In this document: piece after piece, positions 55,367 through 64,000 of the stretch
How the letters are laid out: each line of letters starts with the position of its first letter
Numbering within the stretch: position 1 is the first letter of the stretch
Assembly: GCF_007744075.1 (NCBI RefSeq)
Contig: NZ_CP036266.1
Coordinates: 62,001-126,000, forward strand
Source: Gimesia chilikensis
GTDB lineage: Bacteria > Planctomycetota > Planctomycetia > Planctomycetales > Planctomycetaceae
Reading direction: 5' to 3'
DNA: 64,000 nt
Translations under genes and position numbers: made by a program
Notes under the pieces: generated by a model
Seen by the model: the letters and a program-made list of their open reading frames with translations, nothing else
Databases searched by the model: none
What the model was told of the DNA's origin: nothing

Positions 55367-58300
55367 ATGGTCCATTCAACGCTGCTCAGTCGTTGCACAT
55401 TCAATCGTTCACAAAATCGCGCCCTCAGATTCCTCTGCTCCCTGTTGCTGTTATCAACACTGCTGGCACCCGTCGTGTTACACGCCGCGGAGCCCGCTGA
55501 GGAGACCGAACTGACCATCAAGGGTACCGTCGTTGATGCACAGGATAAGCCCGTCGCCAACGCGCAGGTCTTGATTGATTTCTCAGTCCAGAGCTTCCCC
55601 GACAACTCCAATATTGAAACGCAGACCGACGCCCAGGGCCGGTTCACCTTAAAAGGCAAACCCCTTCGCTTGCGCGGTCAGACCATCCAGGTGAGTGCCC
55701 CCGATCAGCAGATGGCACATTTTCGTCTTCCCTGGCAGACCATCGAAGAGGATTCCTCTCTGAACAAGCTGCGCCTGCAACTCAAACCGCCGCGGCGTCT
55801 GGTCCTGGAAGTGGTGGATGGCGACGGAAAACCCTTGCCCGGAGCCACGACAGCCCTGCTCGCCAACTACCGTGGCTGGGGCTCGCAACAGACCGATCAG
55901 ACCGGCAAAGCAACCTACCTGCTGCCTCAGGATCTGGAAATTGAAACCATCTTCGCGTTCAGCGACGGGCACGGTCTCGACTACCGGTCTTATGAACTCT
56001 CGCGCGAACAGTACGGCGATCAGCAGGCCAAACGGCCGGAAGTCCCCGACCATCCCATCCGCCTGACCCTGGATGGCACACAGCCACTGTCGATCAAAGT
56101 CGTTGATAGCGCCGGTAAGCCGCTGACCGGCGTCGAAGTTGCCCCCTGGTATCTCAAGAAAGAAGGTCAGCCCCGCGATGTCAATCTCTCGTATTTCTAT
56201 AACCTGATTCAGGCGAAAACCGATCAGTCAGGCACGGTCAACTTCGACTGGATCCCGCACTGGCAACAGACGCCCATTACCATGTGGCCCCGCGGGAAAG
56301 GATACGCGCACCTCCGCACCATGTACGACCCGGAGAAAGACAAAGGCAAGCTGACCATGCGCCTGCAGAAACTCGTCCCGCTCTCGGGCAAGGTCTCCCT
56401 CCCCGATGGATCGCCGGCGGCAGGCATTCCGATTTCTGCATCCGGTGAAGGCTATATGATCGATTCCTTCCGCGGCACAACAACCACCGATGACCAGGGA
56501 CACTATACCATTGAAGCTGCCCCCAACATGGTTTACCTGGTGACCGCCGGAAATGAGAAATGGGCCACAGCGCCCCAAACCGGCTTCGCCCTCCAGCCGG
56601 ACCAGCCCCGTACCAGTCTCGATTTTAAGCTCCGCCCCGCCACCCGTCTCTTTGGTCGCGTCACGACCGGCAAAGACAATCAGCCGGTCGAGGGACAGAC
56701 GATCTACTCCTACCAGTACGGTCAGGCCGCCCACAATATGAAAGACGTCGATCTGCCGAACCCGGAGAAGAGCCGGAAATCGGTGCGCCCCATGATCGTT
56801 CGGCGCACGACGACCGATAAAAACGGCGACTTCGAACTGTTCGTAGGCTCCGGCAAGTTCGATCTGCGCGGCCCGTCACAAAACAAGATCGAGAAGTTTG
56901 ATATCACGACAGAGACCGAAAAAGAATTCAATTTCCATACCGTCCGTCCGGAGAAAGGCATCCTCAACGGCACAGTCGTCGCAGGCAATCCAGCCCAGCT
57001 CGTACCCGATGCTTCGGTCTCCGGCATTTATCGCCACGGTCTCGCAGGTCGTGACATGCAGGCCACGACCAACAAAGCAGGGAAGTTCGAAGTCGAACGT
57101 GAACTCCACAAGGTGGTCATCTATGCCCGCAACAAAGATAAAACGCTCACAGGCGTCGTGGAGATCGGACCGGACGACAAAACCGTGACCATCCCCCTCC
57201 AACCCTCAGGATCAGCCTTCGGCACTCTGATTGATGGCGCCAGCGGGGAACCCTTGAAAGGCCGCGAACTACAATACGGCGTCAGAGTCTATCTGGGCAA
57301 AGATCGTTTCTCTCCCTTCCGAACCGCGTATGGGGGCAAAGTGACCACGGATGATATGGGACGCTTTGAATTAAAGGATCTGGTCGTCGGGCAGAATTAC
57401 AATCTCTCCCTGGTCATCCGTCCGGACAAGAATCCTGCCAATATCTCCTGGCGTACCGCAGGTGAAATCAAGGTGAAAGACAGCCAGCCGGTCGACCTGG
57501 GTGAAGTCGAAGTCAAACCGCCGTCCAAACCGTATGTCCCACCTACGCTCGACGAACGCATCGCTTCCGCGTTCGGCGTCACAGGCACGCCCCTCGAACG
57601 CTATCAAAAAAGCGAACGACTGGGCGGCCTCACCAGTCAGTATCCCATGCTGCTCTTCGGCGATCCCCAATCGAAAGCCATCAAAGAGTTGATGAAGCTC
57701 CGCTACGAAGACAAGGACGTTCGCAAAGAGCTCTATTCCTTCCTGGTGATGGCCATCAGTGACACGGGCGAAAAACGCGCAGCCGCCCAGGCCCTCGCCG
57801 ACAAATGGAACCTCAAACTCGACCCGCAGCAGTTCGAACTGCTGGTCACAGACACGCACGGCAAACAGCTGGCCCGCATCACGCAGTCAGAACTCGCCGT
57901 CGATGGCAAAATCAATCAGGAGAAGCTGCTCAAGTTTCTCAAAGCCAATCAGTACCCGACCCGCGACGCGAACGAATTACTCGAAACCGCGCTCAAGCAG
58001 GCGAAGGAACAGAACAAACGCGTCATCGTGCAGGAAACCGCCACCTGGTGTGGTCCCTGTCGGCTGCTTTCCCTCTACCTGGATCGCGAACGCAAAATCT
58101 GGGAGCGCGACTACATCTGGATCAAGCTGGATCACCGCTGGACCGGCTCCAGTGAAATCATGAAGAAAATCCGCGCCGGCGCACAAGGCGGCATTCCCTG
58201 GTGGGCCATCCTCGATGCCGACGGCAAAATCCTGGCGACCTGTAATAACGACGAAGAGGACGGCCAGAACATCGGCTTCCCCAGCTCAACCAGCGGCCGG

Positions 58301-58396
58301 GAACACTACCAGAAAATGCTGGAGAAAACCGCAATCCGCCTCAACAGCATGGAAATCAACGAACTCGTCGAAGCTCTGAAAAAGAAAGACGACTGA
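55367..58396 (+). CDS. Exported repeat protein with C-terminal thioredoxin fold, paralogue 2
   Basis: This 1009-aa protein starts at MVHSTLLSRC with a signal peptide ending near HAAEPAEE. Residues about 45-720 hold repeated carboxypeptidase-regulatory-like units (VVDAQDKPVANAQV, TDAQGRF, TDQSGTVNF). A helical linker follows, and the last 180 residues carry a thioredoxin-type domain with the active site WC895-G-P-C898. A redox-active C-terminus on a giant surface protein is unusual. It may help fold or anchor partner proteins outside the cytoplasm. The final part is nearly identical at the DNA level to the next gene. Confidence 0.8.
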   Translation: MVHSTLLSRCTFNRSQNRALRFLCSLLLLSTLLAPVVLHAAEPAEETELTIKGTVVDAQDKPVANAQVLIDFSVQSFPDNSNIETQTDAQGRFTLKGKPLRLRGQTIQVSAPDQQMAHFRLPWQTIEEDSSLNKLRLQLKPPRRLVLEVVDGDGKPLPGATTALLANYRGWGSQQTDQTGKATYLLPQDLEIETIFAFSDGHGLDYRSYELSREQYGDQQAKRPEVPDHPIRLTLDGTQPLSIKVVDSAGKPLTGVEVAPWYLKKEGQPRDVNLSYFYNLIQAKTDQSGTVNFDWIPHWQQTPITMWPRGKGYAHLRTMYDPEKDKGKLTMRLQKLVPLSGKVSLPDGSPAAGIPISASGEGYMIDSFRGTTTTDDQGHYTIEAAPNMVYLVTAGNEKWATAPQTGFALQPDQPRTSLDFKLRPATRLFGRVTTGKDNQPVEGQTIYSYQYGQAAHNMKDVDLPNPEKSRKSVRPMIVRRTTTDKNGDFELFVGSGKFDLRGPSQNKIEKFDITTETEKEFNFHTVRPEKGILNGTVVAGNPAQLVPDASVSGIYRHGLAGRDMQATTNKAGKFEVERELHKVVIYARNKDKTLTGVVEIGPDDKTVTIPLQPSGSAFGTLIDGASGEPLKGRELQYGVRVYLGKDRFSPFRTAYGGKVTTDDMGRFELKDLVVGQNYNLSLVIRPDKNPANISWRTAGEIKVKDSQPVDLGEVEVKPPSKPYVPPTLDERIASAFGVTGTPLERYQKSERLGGLTSQYPMLLFGDPQSKAIKELMKLRYEDKDVRKELYSFLVMAISDTGEKRAAAQALADKWNLKLDPQQFELLVTDTHGKQLARITQSELAVDGKINQEKLLKFLKANQYPTRDANELLETALKQAKEQNKRVIVQETATWCGPCRLLSLYLDRERKIWERDYIWIKLDHRWTGSSEIMKKIRAGAQGGIPWWAILDADGKILATCNNDEEDGQNIGFPSSTSGREHYQKMLEKTAIRLNSMEINELVEALKKKDD

Positions 58397-58433
58397 TCGT
58401 CGCCCCCTCAACGTTGATCAATCACATACGTAG

Positions 58434-58455
58434 GGGCGACCCTATGTGGTCGCCC
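58434..58455. repeat. Intergenic hairpin repeat, copy 1
   Basis: GGGCGACC-CTATGT-GGTCGCCC forms a perfect 8-bp stem. It lies 38 nt after the stop of paralogue 2, with no T-run. A second copy lies after paralogue 3. Confidence 0.65.
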
Positions 58456-58503
58456 GCAACCCCTGAACGACACACGAAGCTCCGTACTGAAAGCACGTCT
58501 CGC

Positions 58504-61485
58504 ATGAAATATTCGAAATCGGTCACCTGGTTCTTCCTGCTGACAGCATTGCTGGCGCCGGTTGTATTACACGCAGCCGATGCTGACAACCAGCAACAGC
58601 TGACCATCAAAGGTGTCGTCATTGACGAACAGAACCAGCCGGTGCCCGACGCAAAAGTCTACGTCGACCATTACCAACTTGGACGGGATCGGATGGAAAC
58701 GCGTACGGACAATCAGGGAAAGTTCGCTTTAAAGGCAACAGCGGCGCGTTTCAGTGGTCAGGTACTGGTCGTCATGTCTGATTCGCTTATGGCGCAATAC
58801 CTGCTCCCCTGGCAGAACATCGCAGCTGATTCCTCGTTGCAGAATTTAAAGCTGCAAGTACGGCCCCCGAAGTTGGTCGAACTGGAAGTCGTTGATCAAA
58901 ATGAACAGCCAATCGCAGCCGCCCACGCAGGTATCATGGATCACGACCATGCCTGGGGAACCGGGACTACGGATGAGCAAGGTAAGATTGCCTTTCAGGT
59001 GCCATATGATGTCGAGATCAAATTCGTCGGTGCGATCAGCGATGATCATGGTGCCGACTATCGAGCTTTTACTCTGGATCGGGATCAGTCCGGCGATCAA
59101 CTTACAAAACCTCCCGCATTTCCCGATCATCCGGTCCGCCTCAAACTGGATGGCACCACTCCACTCAAGGTTAAAGTTCAGACACCCGACGGCAAGCCCC
59201 TGGCAGGTATCAAAGTTTATCCCTGGCTTCTCAACAAGCCGGGAGAGCCACGGGAACTGAATCTGGGTTCTCTCTTCTACGGCAACCATCTGCTCGAACA
59301 GACAACCGATGCCGAGGGGATTACCGTTTTCAAATGGATTCCCCATTGGCAGAAACAGCAACTGGTCATCTGGCCTCATACCGAAGACTATAACAACGTA
59401 AGAGGGACCTACCACCCTGCGACAGGCAAGGGATTGTTGACCATGGAACTCGATCAACTGGTTCCCATCTCGGGGCAGGTTCGTCAGGCAGATGGTACTC
59501 CTGCCAAGGGAATCACAGTGACTGCAGTCGGAGACGGATATCAGGCCGATACCTTCCGTGAATCCGTCACAACGGACGATGACGGACGCTATTCACTCAA
59601 AGTTTCCCCCTACATGGTTTATCTGGTCGTGGCAGGCAATCAGACACAGGCGTCAACCCCGCGGACTGACTTCGCGGTGATGCCAGAACAACCGGTGACC
59701 GACCTGGATTTCAAACTCCGTCCCGCGACACGCCTGTATGGACGCGTGACATTAGGACCACAACGGAAACCGGTGGCGGGGCAAGAAATTCATATCTTCC
59801 ATCGCGGTCGTGGCTCAGTCAAACTTAAAGAGAAGCAGAAACCCTCTATCCAGGCTCGCACTTTCAGCGCACTTCCTAACATCGTGCATAGACTTACGAC
59901 AGATAAAAATGGTACCTACGAAATATTTGTCGGTTCGGGTAACTTCACGGTGCGGGGGCCCTCACAGACGGAGAATCAGCGGTTTACCATCGGACAGGAG
60001 CGCGAAAAGGAAGTCAATTTTCACATGGAGCGCCCCGAGAAAGGATTTTTAACAGGCACGGTGGTGACGGGAAATCCTCCTCAGCCAGTACCCGATGCCA
60101 GGATTACAGGGATCTACCGTTCGCAGAAAGCTGGCTTCGGTTTGCAGGCGGTGACCGATGCCTCGGGCAAATTCAAAGTAGAGCGTGAATTGTTTAACAC
60201 GTTGCTTTGTGCCCGCACCCGGGATCAAAAATTCGCGGGACTTGTCGAAATCGGTCCTGATGAGAAAACGGTTACCATTCCACTGCAGCTGGTCGGATCA
60301 GTCCGCGGTCAGTTGATCGATGAAGAGAATGATCAGCCACTCAAAAATCAGGAGCTCCAGTACGGCGTGGAAATCCGGATGGGGAAAGAATTTATCACCT
60401 ATCGCAACGGTTTTGGGGAAACTCTGCATGCCGATGCAGCCGGAAAATTTGAGCTGAAGAAGCTGGTCGTCGGGCAGGAATATAAGCTGTCGATCATCAT
60501 CCATCCCCAGGACAAGCCGCGCTCGACCCTCTATCGACGCGTCAAAGTGTTCACGCTCACTGACAGCCAGCAGTTGGACCTGGGAAAACTGAAAGTAAAA
60601 CCGCGCTATACCCCCTACAAGCCACCCACCATCGACGAACGCATCGCTGCCGCCTATGACACCAAGGGGACACCTGAAGAACGCTACGCAAGCGCTGCAA
60701 AAATAGCGCGCCTCACGAATCAGTACCTGCTGATCCTGTACGGCGATCGCTCTTCAGAAGCCGTCCGGCAATTCATGACGCTGCGATATAACGACAAAGA
60801 GATTCGCAATCTCATGCCCAGTTTCCGGCTTCTGGTCAGCGAGGAGGGAGAAGCTAACACCCTGTCCGAAAAAGCCCGGGAGATCCAGAAAAATCTGGGG
60901 CTGGAATCAACTGCACCGCAGCCAGGTTTATTCATCTTCGATGCGCAGAGCAAACAACAAGCAGAAAGCAGCTTCGCCAAACTCTCAACCGACGGCAAAA
61001 TCAATCAGGAGAAGCTGCTCAAGTTTCTCAAAGCCAATCAGTACCCGATACGCGACGCGAACGAGTTACTCGAAACCGCGCTCAAGCAGGCGAAGGAACA
61101 GAACAAACGCGTCATCGTGCAGGAGACCGCCACCTGGTGTGGTCCCTGTCGCCTGCTTTCCCTCTACCTGGATCGCGAACGCAAAATCTGGGAGCGCGAC
61201 TACATCTGGATCAAGCTGGATCACCGCTGGACCGGCACGCATGAGATCATGAAGAAACTCCGCAACGATGCCCCGGGTGGAATTCCCTGGTGGGCCATTC
61301 TCGATGCCGACGGCAAAATTCTCGTTACGAGTAACAACGATCAAGACGAAGACCAGAACATCGGCTTCCCCAGCTCAACCAGCGGCCGGGAACACTATAA
61401 GAAAATGCTGGAGAAAACCGCCATTCGCTTGAACGATACCGAAATCAACGAACTCGTCGATGCCCTGAAACAGAAAGACGACTGA
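58504..61485 (+). CDS. Exported repeat protein with C-terminal thioredoxin fold, paralogue 3
   Basis: This 993-aa protein starts at MKYSKSVTWFF, since the upstream frame to 58414 is repeat DNA. It has a signal peptide ending near LHAADADNQ. The architecture is as in paralogue 2, with VVIDEQNQPVPDAKV and VVDQNEQPIAAAHA units, then a C-terminal thioredoxin part with C879-G-P-C882. The amino-terminal three quarters are well diverged from paralogue 2, but the thioredoxin segment is nearly identical, which suggests gene conversion. It probably acts in the same process. Confidence 0.8.
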   Translation: MKYSKSVTWFFLLTALLAPVVLHAADADNQQQLTIKGVVIDEQNQPVPDAKVYVDHYQLGRDRMETRTDNQGKFALKATAARFSGQVLVVMSDSLMAQYLLPWQNIAADSSLQNLKLQVRPPKLVELEVVDQNEQPIAAAHAGIMDHDHAWGTGTTDEQGKIAFQVPYDVEIKFVGAISDDHGADYRAFTLDRDQSGDQLTKPPAFPDHPVRLKLDGTTPLKVKVQTPDGKPLAGIKVYPWLLNKPGEPRELNLGSLFYGNHLLEQTTDAEGITVFKWIPHWQKQQLVIWPHTEDYNNVRGTYHPATGKGLLTMELDQLVPISGQVRQADGTPAKGITVTAVGDGYQADTFRESVTTDDDGRYSLKVSPYMVYLVVAGNQTQASTPRTDFAVMPEQPVTDLDFKLRPATRLYGRVTLGPQRKPVAGQEIHIFHRGRGSVKLKEKQKPSIQARTFSALPNIVHRLTTDKNGTYEIFVGSGNFTVRGPSQTENQRFTIGQEREKEVNFHMERPEKGFLTGTVVTGNPPQPVPDARITGIYRSQKAGFGLQAVTDASGKFKVERELFNTLLCARTRDQKFAGLVEIGPDEKTVTIPLQLVGSVRGQLIDEENDQPLKNQELQYGVEIRMGKEFITYRNGFGETLHADAAGKFELKKLVVGQEYKLSIIIHPQDKPRSTLYRRVKVFTLTDSQQLDLGKLKVKPRYTPYKPPTIDERIAAAYDTKGTPEERYASAAKIARLTNQYLLILYGDRSSEAVRQFMTLRYNDKEIRNLMPSFRLLVSEEGEANTLSEKAREIQKNLGLESTAPQPGLFIFDAQSKQQAESSFAKLSTDGKINQEKLLKFLKANQYPIRDANELLETALKQAKEQNKRVIVQETATWCGPCRLLSLYLDRERKIWERDYIWIKLDHRWTGTHEIMKKLRNDAPGGIPWWAILDADGKILVTSNNDQDEDQNIGFPSSTSGREHYKKMLEKTAIRLNDTEINELVDALKQKDD

Positions 61486-61525
61486 TCGTCGCCCCCTCAA
61501 CGTTGATCAATCATATTCGTGGTAG

Positions 61526-61547
61526 GGGCGACCCTGCGTGGTCGCCC
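61526..61547. repeat. Intergenic hairpin repeat, copy 2
   Basis: GGGCGACC-CTGCGT-GGTCGCCC has the same stem as the copy at 58434 and differs only in the loop. It lies 40 nt after the stop of paralogue 3. At 61600-61620 a second palindrome GCCCGAAT-GCA-ATTCGGGC is followed by GAGCGCAGCGAGC, another dispersed-repeat-like piece. Confidence 0.65.
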
Positions 61548-61677
61548 GCAACGTGACCGAAAGCTATAATCGATTCCGTCGTTTCAAAAACCAGGGTGAG
61601 CCCGAATGCAATTCGGGCCGAGCGCAGCGAGCAGGCAACTGACAGTGTCTGCGCTCGAATTAAAAACAGGATCTCCC

Positions 61678-63030
61678 ATGCGCTCACTCACCATGCCGAC
61701 GCTTCTTTGCTTCAGCCTTCTCGTCTCCGTCACCTCCAGCCGGGCACAAAACAACCAGCCCTTTCCAATGGTCACCGCCGGCCAGTCGATTCAGGCGGCC
61801 CTCGATGCCCAGCCCGGGCGGATGCTCTTCCTCCCCGCCGGCGATTATGAGATCTCGGAAAAACTGGTCATCCGCAGTGATGGCAGTGGCCTGTTTGGTC
61901 CGGGACGCATTATTCAGACGAATTCCGCAGCTCCGTTCATCGAAGTCGAACATCGAAAGGGCGTCCAGTTTCGCGACCTCGTTCTCACTCGACCGGAGGA
62001 TAAACAGACGACCGCCATCGAAGCCATCAACCTGCGCGACTGTCAGGATCTGGTCCTCGATAACATCACGGTCCTGAATCATCGCACCCGTTCCGGCGTC
62101 TTCTATCTGCTCAACTGTCGCAACGCCACCATCCGCAACTGCACGATCACGAATTACATGCGGATCGCCGTCGACGACCGCACCGCGTCCCCCGACTGGG
62201 GCTACGCCTTTCATTGCATCGACGGTACCGGCATCGTCGTCAACGCCAGCACAGGCACCCTGATCCAGGGCAATCGCATCACTGAAACCGAACTGCTGCC
62301 CACGCCGGAGGTGCAACAGCAGCACCAGCTCGGCCAGTTCGTCAAAAAGAACGAGACCAAAGGGACCCTCACCAGCCAGGAAACCTGGGAACGCGAATCG
62401 GTCAAAAACTGGCACCAGGGGTCGGCCATCATTGTCACTTCACCCACCGCCAGCGATCGCACGCAGATCCTGGGCAACACCATCGAAAACGGTGCACAGG
62501 GCATCGACCTGCACTCCGACCACGTGATTGTCGCACAGAACATCGTCTCCAACTGTTTCGTCGGCATGAAAGCGATGCACGGCTCCCGTAACGTGGTCAT
62601 CATCGGCAACCAGTTCATCAAAAACGATCTCTGGAGTATCGGCCTGATGCCGGGCGCCGCCTCTCACGCGGCCCGTCAGGAATCACCCTCAGAGTCGGCC
62701 CGCGTCGATAACGGCGACGGTGGTTCGATCATCGCGAACAATATCATCTCCCAGTTCGGCTTCGGCAACGCCCACTGGATCTGGGGCAGTCAGGGCAATC
62801 CGATTCTGCTCGACGAAGGTCAAAAGCCAGACAACCCGCCATTGGCTGACGTGATTATCCAAGGGAACATCGTCCAGAATTCCGGCCGCTTCCACCCGGA
62901 CAAAACAGAGCAGGGACCGCGCTACGTTTACGCCATCCGCATCGCCCGCAAAGCGACCGGCATTCATCTCTCGAATAACCTCTTCGACCCGGGCCGCGAA
63001 GGCATCAGCAATGTGGAGTTGAAGCCATAG
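61678..63030 (+). CDS. Exported right-handed parallel beta-helix protein
   Basis: This 450-aa protein starts at MRSLTMPTLL, since the longer frame from 61606 runs through repeat DNA. A signal peptide ends near SSRAQNN. The sequence then shows pectate-lyase-like repeats of about 22 residues with short Asn/Ile strands (VLDNITVLNHRT, ATIRNCTITNYM, ILGNTIENGAQG, IIGNQFIKND). The N-terminal QSIQAALDAQPGRMLFLPAG is typical for DUF1565/pectate-lyase superfamily entries. It is likely a polysaccharide-binding or degrading protein. No catalytic triad can be assigned. Confidence 0.8.
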   Translation: MRSLTMPTLLCFSLLVSVTSSRAQNNQPFPMVTAGQSIQAALDAQPGRMLFLPAGDYEISEKLVIRSDGSGLFGPGRIIQTNSAAPFIEVEHRKGVQFRDLVLTRPEDKQTTAIEAINLRDCQDLVLDNITVLNHRTRSGVFYLLNCRNATIRNCTITNYMRIAVDDRTASPDWGYAFHCIDGTGIVVNASTGTLIQGNRITETELLPTPEVQQQHQLGQFVKKNETKGTLTSQETWERESVKNWHQGSAIIVTSPTASDRTQILGNTIENGAQGIDLHSDHVIVAQNIVSNCFVGMKAMHGSRNVVIIGNQFIKNDLWSIGLMPGAASHAARQESPSESARVDNGDGGSIIANNIISQFGFGNAHWIWGSQGNPILLDEGQKPDNPPLADVIIQGNIVQNSGRFHPDKTEQGPRYVYAIRIARKATGIHLSNNLFDPGREGISNVELKP

Positions 63031-63059
63031 ACAGTCTGACCCGCATTTACGCATTCTCA

Positions 63060-63533
63060 TTGAAGATAGACTGCACACCGAGGGAGTTGTTGCAGTGGCT
63101 GATTGAGCAGCAATCGATGTATCGTTCCTCAGAACTTCCCGACTCAGCGGGAAAGCCTGGGCTGTTGTGTACGGTGCTTCCCCGCAATGAGAAACACAGA
63201 CTCGCAGTTCAACATAAGTATGGTATCGATCCGAACATCATTCTCTGGTGCGAAGTCGAAGAACACAAAGATCACGGCCTCGGTCGGAAGCATCTGGTCC
63301 AACTGGCCGTCTCCTTACTGGTCTGGAAGCGAACCTCGGGAGTGCTGGATCTGGTGCTATACAGTGTCGGCAGTAAATCGGGGGGAATCCTCTTATGCAG
63401 GGACAATCAGATCGATGCCGACTGCTCGGACTCGGACTGGGAGAAAACCTGGACCACCGCCTTTGACAAAGCCCGTCTACCGTTCAAACATCGCAGACTG
63501 CCCTCACTCATGACAGATTCCACACATGAATGA
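63060..63533 (+). CDS. Hypothetical protein (157 aa)
   Basis: This frame starts at TTG 63060. An in-frame ATG at 63117 (MYRSSELPDS) would give 138 residues, and the start is not settled. The protein is soluble, with no signal peptide and mixed composition (IILWCEVEEHKDHG, AVSLLVWKRTSG). I do not recognise it. It lies 29 nt after the beta-helix gene, so it may be co-transcribed. Confidence 0.45.
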   Translation: MKIDCTPRELLQWLIEQQSMYRSSELPDSAGKPGLLCTVLPRNEKHRLAVQHKYGIDPNIILWCEVEEHKDHGLGRKHLVQLAVSLLVWKRTSGVLDLVLYSVGSKSGGILLCRDNQIDADCSDSDWEKTWTTAFDKARLPFKHRRLPSLMTDSTHE

Positions 63534-63612
63534 AGTGCACCATCCTCATGCAGATGTTAAATCCCGCTTCCACTTCTCAAACTTCTGGTAACCAGTAATA
63601 CACCACAGTGTC

Positions 63613-64000
63613 TCACTGCAGCAGCGAATACCAGACGATGTTCAATCCCAGTTTCACGGCGTCTTCAGCCACATAGCCCGGGCAGGCGATGCGGTCGCCG
63701 TGTTCGATAGCGCAGCTCAGATCGTGGCGGCTATAGAGCACCGCCAGTCGACCGTCGATTTCAATCCCCTCGATTTCAGGAGCGATGCGTGTCACACGTT
63801 CCTCATTGGTTTTCGTCTGCAGATCAATCGGGTGACGGAAACGAACTTCCCGCAGCTCAAATCCGGTATTGCGCGAAAAGAGTTCGTGGTCGACGGGAAT
63901 CCGTTTCAGGCGTTGGCCCGGAAACAGCTGTTTGGCCAGTCGTCGGAAACTCTGATCGAATTCGTCCGCTCCGCAACAGGCATCCGCAAACAGCACGCCC
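63613..64000 (-). CDS. DUF4159 domain protein, 5' end outside window
   Basis: The open frame continues past the window end. The visible C-terminal 129 residues match DUF4159: FADACCG with the acidic block DEFDQSFRR, KRIPVDHELF, GIEIDGRLAVLYSRHDLS and the ending GYVAEDAVKLGLNIVWYSL. The domain has a flavodoxin-like or amidotransferase-like fold of unknown function and often ends large membrane proteins in planctomycetes. The GTG near the edge is probably internal, not a start. Confidence 0.8.
   Translation of the reverse strand, partial: GVLFADACCGADEFDQSFRRLAKQLFPGQRLKRIPVDHELFSRNTGFELREVRFRHPIDLQTKTNEERVTRIAPEIEGIEIDGRLAVLYSRHDLSCAIEHGDRIACPGYVAEDAVKLGLNIVWYSLLQ

Noticed and set aside
61606-61677. 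N-terminal extension of the beta-helix protein
   Set aside because: It is made of the palindromic repeat DNA, and the signal peptide begins at the internal ATG 61678.

Overview
The window looks like a chromosomal segment of a planctomycete, most likely Gimesia or a close relative. I infer this from family content, not from a database match. The supporting families are a DUF1559 prepilin-like protein, a neutral-ceramidase-like secreted hydrolase, a BlaR1/M56 peptidase fused to carboxypeptidase-regulatory-like repeats, giant secreted repeat proteins with a C-terminal thioredoxin fold, and a C-terminal DUF4159 fragment. GC is moderate over most of the window and clearly lower between about 24.8 and 27.3 kb. 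No rRNA, tRNA or CRISPR array was recognised.

Layout. 0-6.3 kb: a BON-domain lipoprotein (cut by the window start), an SGNH hydrolase, a ceramidase-like hydrolase, a hypothetical protein, a DinB-like protein, an FAD monooxygenase and a zinc-ribbon membrane protein. 6.5-11.2 kb: a FabZ-like dehydratase, then a minus-strand operon of an Hsp70, a membrane-anchored helical protein and a J-domain-like membrane protein whose HPD motif is degenerate. 11.4-15.6 kb: a BlaI/BlaR1-like regulatory pair with a promoter bracketed by two identical-architecture dyads. 15.7-19.7 kb: an AI-2E-type permease, manganese catalase, a membrane endonuclease/exonuclease/phosphatase-fold protein and a YetF-like protein.

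19.8-27.4 kb is the accessory region. A minus-strand run of small genes, one of them a CDI-type immunity protein, leads into a mosaic of one complete and three broken copies of yjbQ. Around and inside the mosaic are a small serine recombinase, the C-terminal stump of a large serine recombinase, orphan genes and an 18-bp inverted repeat (17/18 matches) that brackets about 3.8 kb.

27.5-30.7 kb: a helical-repeat lipoprotein candidate and two shikimate-pathway genes (DAHP synthase, shikimate kinase). 31.1-39.5 kb: a plus-strand cluster with an ECF-like sigma factor, a small membrane protein, a GspE-type ATPase, three successive GspF-type membrane proteins, three pilin-like or minor-pilin-like proteins and a DUF1559 protein. 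It resembles a reduced type II secretion/pseudopilus system without a visible secretin. 39.6-50.4 kb: a Xer recombinase, a UvrD/PcrA helicase, a strongly codon-biased 750-aa exported protein with a textbook terminator, and a type IIA topoisomerase pair with unusual residues.

51-64 kb: three small exported Cys/His/Tyr/Gly-rich proteins in a row, then three paralogous exported carboxypeptidase-regulatory-like proteins. Two of these carry a C-terminal thioredoxin domain that is almost identical at the DNA level. The window ends with a parallel-beta-helix protein, a hypothetical protein and a DUF4159 gene cut by the window end.
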